Assembly (NCBI GenBank): GCA_900555555.1
Contig: USLK01000008.1
Location: forward strand, 1 to 42,168
Length of the DNA: 42,168 nucleotides
Source: an uncultured Collinsella sp.
GTDB lineage: Bacteria > Actinomycetota > Coriobacteriia > Coriobacteriales > Coriobacteriaceae
Direction of reading: 5' to 3'
Shown piece after piece: positions 40,234 through 42,168 of the stretch. Made by a program: the position numbers and the translations under genes. The first letter of the stretch is position 1; each line of letters begins with the position of its first letter. A model generated the notes under the pieces. It ran no database searches. It was not told the DNA's origin and worked only from the letters and a program-made list of their open reading frames with translations.

Positions 40234-41472
40234 GTGAGCAACAGGCCCTATGGTGTTTTGGGACGCGTGCTGGGTCACAGCTACACGCCCGTCATCTACA
40301 AGGAGCTCGCCGGGCTGGACTATCGTAAGTTCGAGCGCGAGCCCGAAGATCTTGCCGCATGGTTTTCCAGCGATGAGTGGCAGGGCTTCAACGTAACCAT
40401 TCCGTATAAAAAGGACGCGGTGAAGTATGTGGACGAGCTGTCCCCCATTGCCGCGCGCCTGGGCAACATCAACACCGTCACCCGTCTGGCCGATGGCCGA
40501 CTGCGCGGAGACAACACCGACTATTACGGTTTCAAGGTGCTTATCGAGTCGCTCGGGCTCGATCTCGCCGGTAAAAAAGCCGTCGTGTTCGGCGGCAACG
40601 GCGGAGCCGGATCGACGGCTGTCGTGGTACTGCAGGATATGGGCATGCGCGTGGTGATCATCGACCGCACCGGCGATAACACGTACGAGAACCTCGATAA
40701 GCATGCCGATGCCGCCCTTGCCGTCAACTGCACACCGGTGGGCATGTTTCCCAACTGTCCGGCCGCCCCGTGCACGCTCGACGCGTTTCCCGCACTTGAG
40801 GGTCTGGTCGATATCGTATACAACCCGGCCCGCACCGTTCTTATGATGGAAGCCGAGCGCCGGGGACTGCCCAACGAAGGCGGAATCTTGATGCTCGTGG
40901 CCCAAGCGGCCCAGGCTGTAGAGCGCTATACGAGCGAGGTCATCGATATGGACCGCATCATCGATGTCACGCAGCGTCTCTCGGCAACCGAGCAGAGCAT
41001 CGCGCTCATCGGTATGCCCGGCTGCGGCAAATCACGTATAGGGGCGCAGCTGGCCACCAAGCTCGGTCGCGAGTTCGTGGACATCGACCGAGCGCTCGAG
41101 GATGAACTGGGATGCACGTGCGCAGAGCATATCGAGCGCGAGGGCGAAGAAGCTTTCCGTGAGCAGGAGACCGCCATGCTGGCCAAGACTGCCGCGCAAT
41201 CGGGTTTGGTCGTATCCTGCGGCGGTGGCGTTGTTGAGCATGAAGCCAACTATGAGCTGCTGCATCAGAACTGCAACATCGTGATGCTTGATAGACCGAT
41301 CGATGAGCTGTCGAAAAAGGGCCGCCCGATCACCGCACGCGATGGAATCGAGGCACTTGCAGAGCGCCGCCTCCCCCGCTACCGCACATGGGCGGACTAC
41401 ACCGTGGAGGTGCTCGATCGCCCCGAGCATACCGCGGAGGCCATCATCCATGCGCTTCCGGCGATGCTGTAG
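40234..41472 (+). CDS. aroE/aroK: Shikimate dehydrogenase-shikimate kinase fusion
   Basis: 412 aa from a GTG with AAGGAGG ten bases before. Residues 1-~245: AroE with NVTIPYKK (catalytic Lys59), RGDNTDYYG (Asp96) and NADP-binding VFGGNGGAGSTA. Residues ~255-412: AroK with P-loop GMPGCGKS (260-267), DIDRALE, CGGGVV and lid RPITARDG. Performs steps four and five of the pathway. Most bacteria have two separate genes. Confidence 0.93.
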   Translation: MSNRPYGVLGRVLGHSYTPVIYKELAGLDYRKFEREPEDLAAWFSSDEWQGFNVTIPYKKDAVKYVDELSPIAARLGNINTVTRLADGRLRGDNTDYYGFKVLIESLGLDLAGKKAVVFGGNGGAGSTAVVVLQDMGMRVVIIDRTGDNTYENLDKHADAALAVNCTPVGMFPNCPAAPCTLDAFPALEGLVDIVYNPARTVLMMEAERRGLPNEGGILMLVAQAAQAVERYTSEVIDMDRIIDVTQRLSATEQSIALIGMPGCGKSRIGAQLATKLGREFVDIDRALEDELGCTCAEHIEREGEEAFREQETAMLAKTAAQSGLVVSCGGGVVEHEANYELLHQNCNIVMLDRPIDELSKKGRPITARDGIEALAERRLPRYRTWADYTVEVLDRPEHTAEAIIHALPAML

Positions 41473-41512
41473 TCGACCGCACTCATTAACTCAAGCTATA
41501 TGGAGTAGCACC

Positions 41513-41962
41513 GTGGATATCCTTGTATTAAACGGGCCCAATCTCAACATGCTGGGCATACGCGAGCCCGACATCTATGGAACGCAAACGTACAACACGC
41601 TTGTGGACATCTGCCATGAAGCCGGGCGCGATGCGGGCTTTGACAACGTAGTTGTTGAGCAAAGCAACCATGAGGGCAAGCTTATCGATATGATTCAACA
41701 GTCTTACGGCATCTTCAGCGGCATCATTATCAACCCCGCCGCTTACACGCATACGAGCATCGCGATTCTCGATGCGCTCAAGGCAGTCGGTATCCCCGCC
41801 ATCGAGGTCCATATATCCGCAGTGGAGCAACGCGAGGAGTTCCGTCAGATTTCCTACGCCGGCATGGCCTGCTTCGAGACCATCACAGGCGAAGGCCTGG
41901 AGGGGTATCGCCACGCCATACACGATATGGCCGAGCATCTAGGGCTGGATTCCTCAAGCTAA
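41513..41962 (+). CDS. aroQ: Type II 3-dehydroquinate dehydratase
   Basis: 149 aa from a GTG with GGAG upstream. NGPNLNMLGIREPDIYG (Arg/Tyr active site), NPAAYTHTS and EVHISAVEQREEFR match type II enzymes. Does step three, and completes the set of shikimate pathway activities in the operon. Normal length. Confidence 0.95.
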   Translation: MDILVLNGPNLNMLGIREPDIYGTQTYNTLVDICHEAGRDAGFDNVVVEQSNHEGKLIDMIQQSYGIFSGIIINPAAYTHTSIAILDALKAVGIPAIEVHISAVEQREEFRQISYAGMACFETITGEGLEGYRHAIHDMAEHLGLDSSS

Positions 41963-41985
41963 TGCAAATCAACGGTAAAACGCAG

Positions 41986-42015
41986 CCGGCCTCCCGTACA
42001 AAAACGAGAGGCCGG
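41986..42015 (+). terminator. Hairpin after aroQ
   Basis: Arms CCGGCCTC (41986-41993) and GAGGCCGG (42008-42015) pair fully, with CGT/ACG extending inward around an AC-rich loop. The tail ACTTGTATGT is only weakly T-rich. Position right after the last aro gene supports termination of the operon. Confidence 0.7.
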
Positions 42016-42168
42016 ACTTGTATGTAAACAAGCGATGAGAGATAGAGCGCGTTTACAATCAACAAAACGACTGCCATGTAGACATACGAACCTCGTTTGT
42101 CCAGGTTGCGCCCGGTAACGTACAATATTTTGCGCACTTTGACAGCGGAATAGCGTCCAGATAGAAGG
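42016..42168. other. Region after the aro operon to window end
   Basis: AT-richer sequence with no gene that can be called. A leftward open frame (42137 to 41883) has a membrane-like stretch but runs through the aroQ end and hairpin; it is not annotated. Confidence 0.4.

Noticed and set aside
41883..42137. 84-aa leftward frame with a membrane-like segment at the window end
   Set aside because: Runs through the aroQ 3' end and the operon hairpin; no clear ribosome site; weak codon use.
1..42168. CRISPR array or rRNA genes
   Set aside because: No regular repeat-spacer pattern and no conserved rRNA sequence was seen.

Overview
The window is a high-GC (roughly 62% by eye) bacterial chromosome segment with two parts. 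Positions 1 to about 33361 are most of an integrated temperate siphovirus (long-tailed, HK97-type head). Positions 33347 to 42168 are host chromosome: a tRNA-Arg(CCG) gene and an eight-gene aromatic amino acid operon. Composition, the aro gene order, the shikimate dehydrogenase-kinase fusion and the style of the phage genes suggest an actinobacterium of the class Coriobacteriia (Collinsella-like). That assignment is inference; no rRNA or other taxonomic marker is present.

Prophage layout. A leftward early operon starts at a Cro-like repressor (28996) and runs with mostly ATGA-type overlaps to 17257. It holds small membrane and zinc proteins, a RusA resolvase, a DUF1351-type protein, an ERF-type recombinase, SSB, a replisome organizer, a DnaC-like helicase loader, HNH and Lar-type proteins, a phage lipoprotein and a ParB-DNA methyltransferase. 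After a hairpin-rich gap (17007-17256, a candidate cos/control region) the leftward late operon follows: HNH endonuclease, small and large terminase, portal, MuF protein, scaffold, capsid, connectors, tail tube, tail assembly chaperones joined by a -1 frameshift, tape measure, tail tip and receptor-binding proteins. The window starts at the stop codon of the last of these; lysis genes and the left attachment site lie outside. A rightward lysogeny module (29145-33361) carries a CI-like repressor, two related membrane proteins, a RhuM-family protein and a large serine recombinase whose stop codon lies inside the 3' end of the tRNA gene.

The most unusual signals are: (1) a nine-G tract that separates the ParB and methyltransferase halves of one gene into two frames; (2) a seven-C tract plus a pentanucleotide repeat in the replisome organizer gene, the former also breaking the frame; (3) a MuF head protein ending in a lower-GC PD-(D/E)XK nuclease-like domain, as in phage polymorphic toxins, with no visible immunity gene; (4) the overlap of integrase and tRNA coding sequence; (5) nested inverted repeats upstream of the packaging genes.

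Host part. aroF-tyrA-aroB-aroA-aroC-pheA-aroE/K-aroQ encode every step from erythrose-4-phosphate and PEP to chorismate, plus chorismate mutase/prephenate dehydratase and prephenate dehydrogenase, on one rightward transcription unit that ends at a hairpin at 41986-42015.
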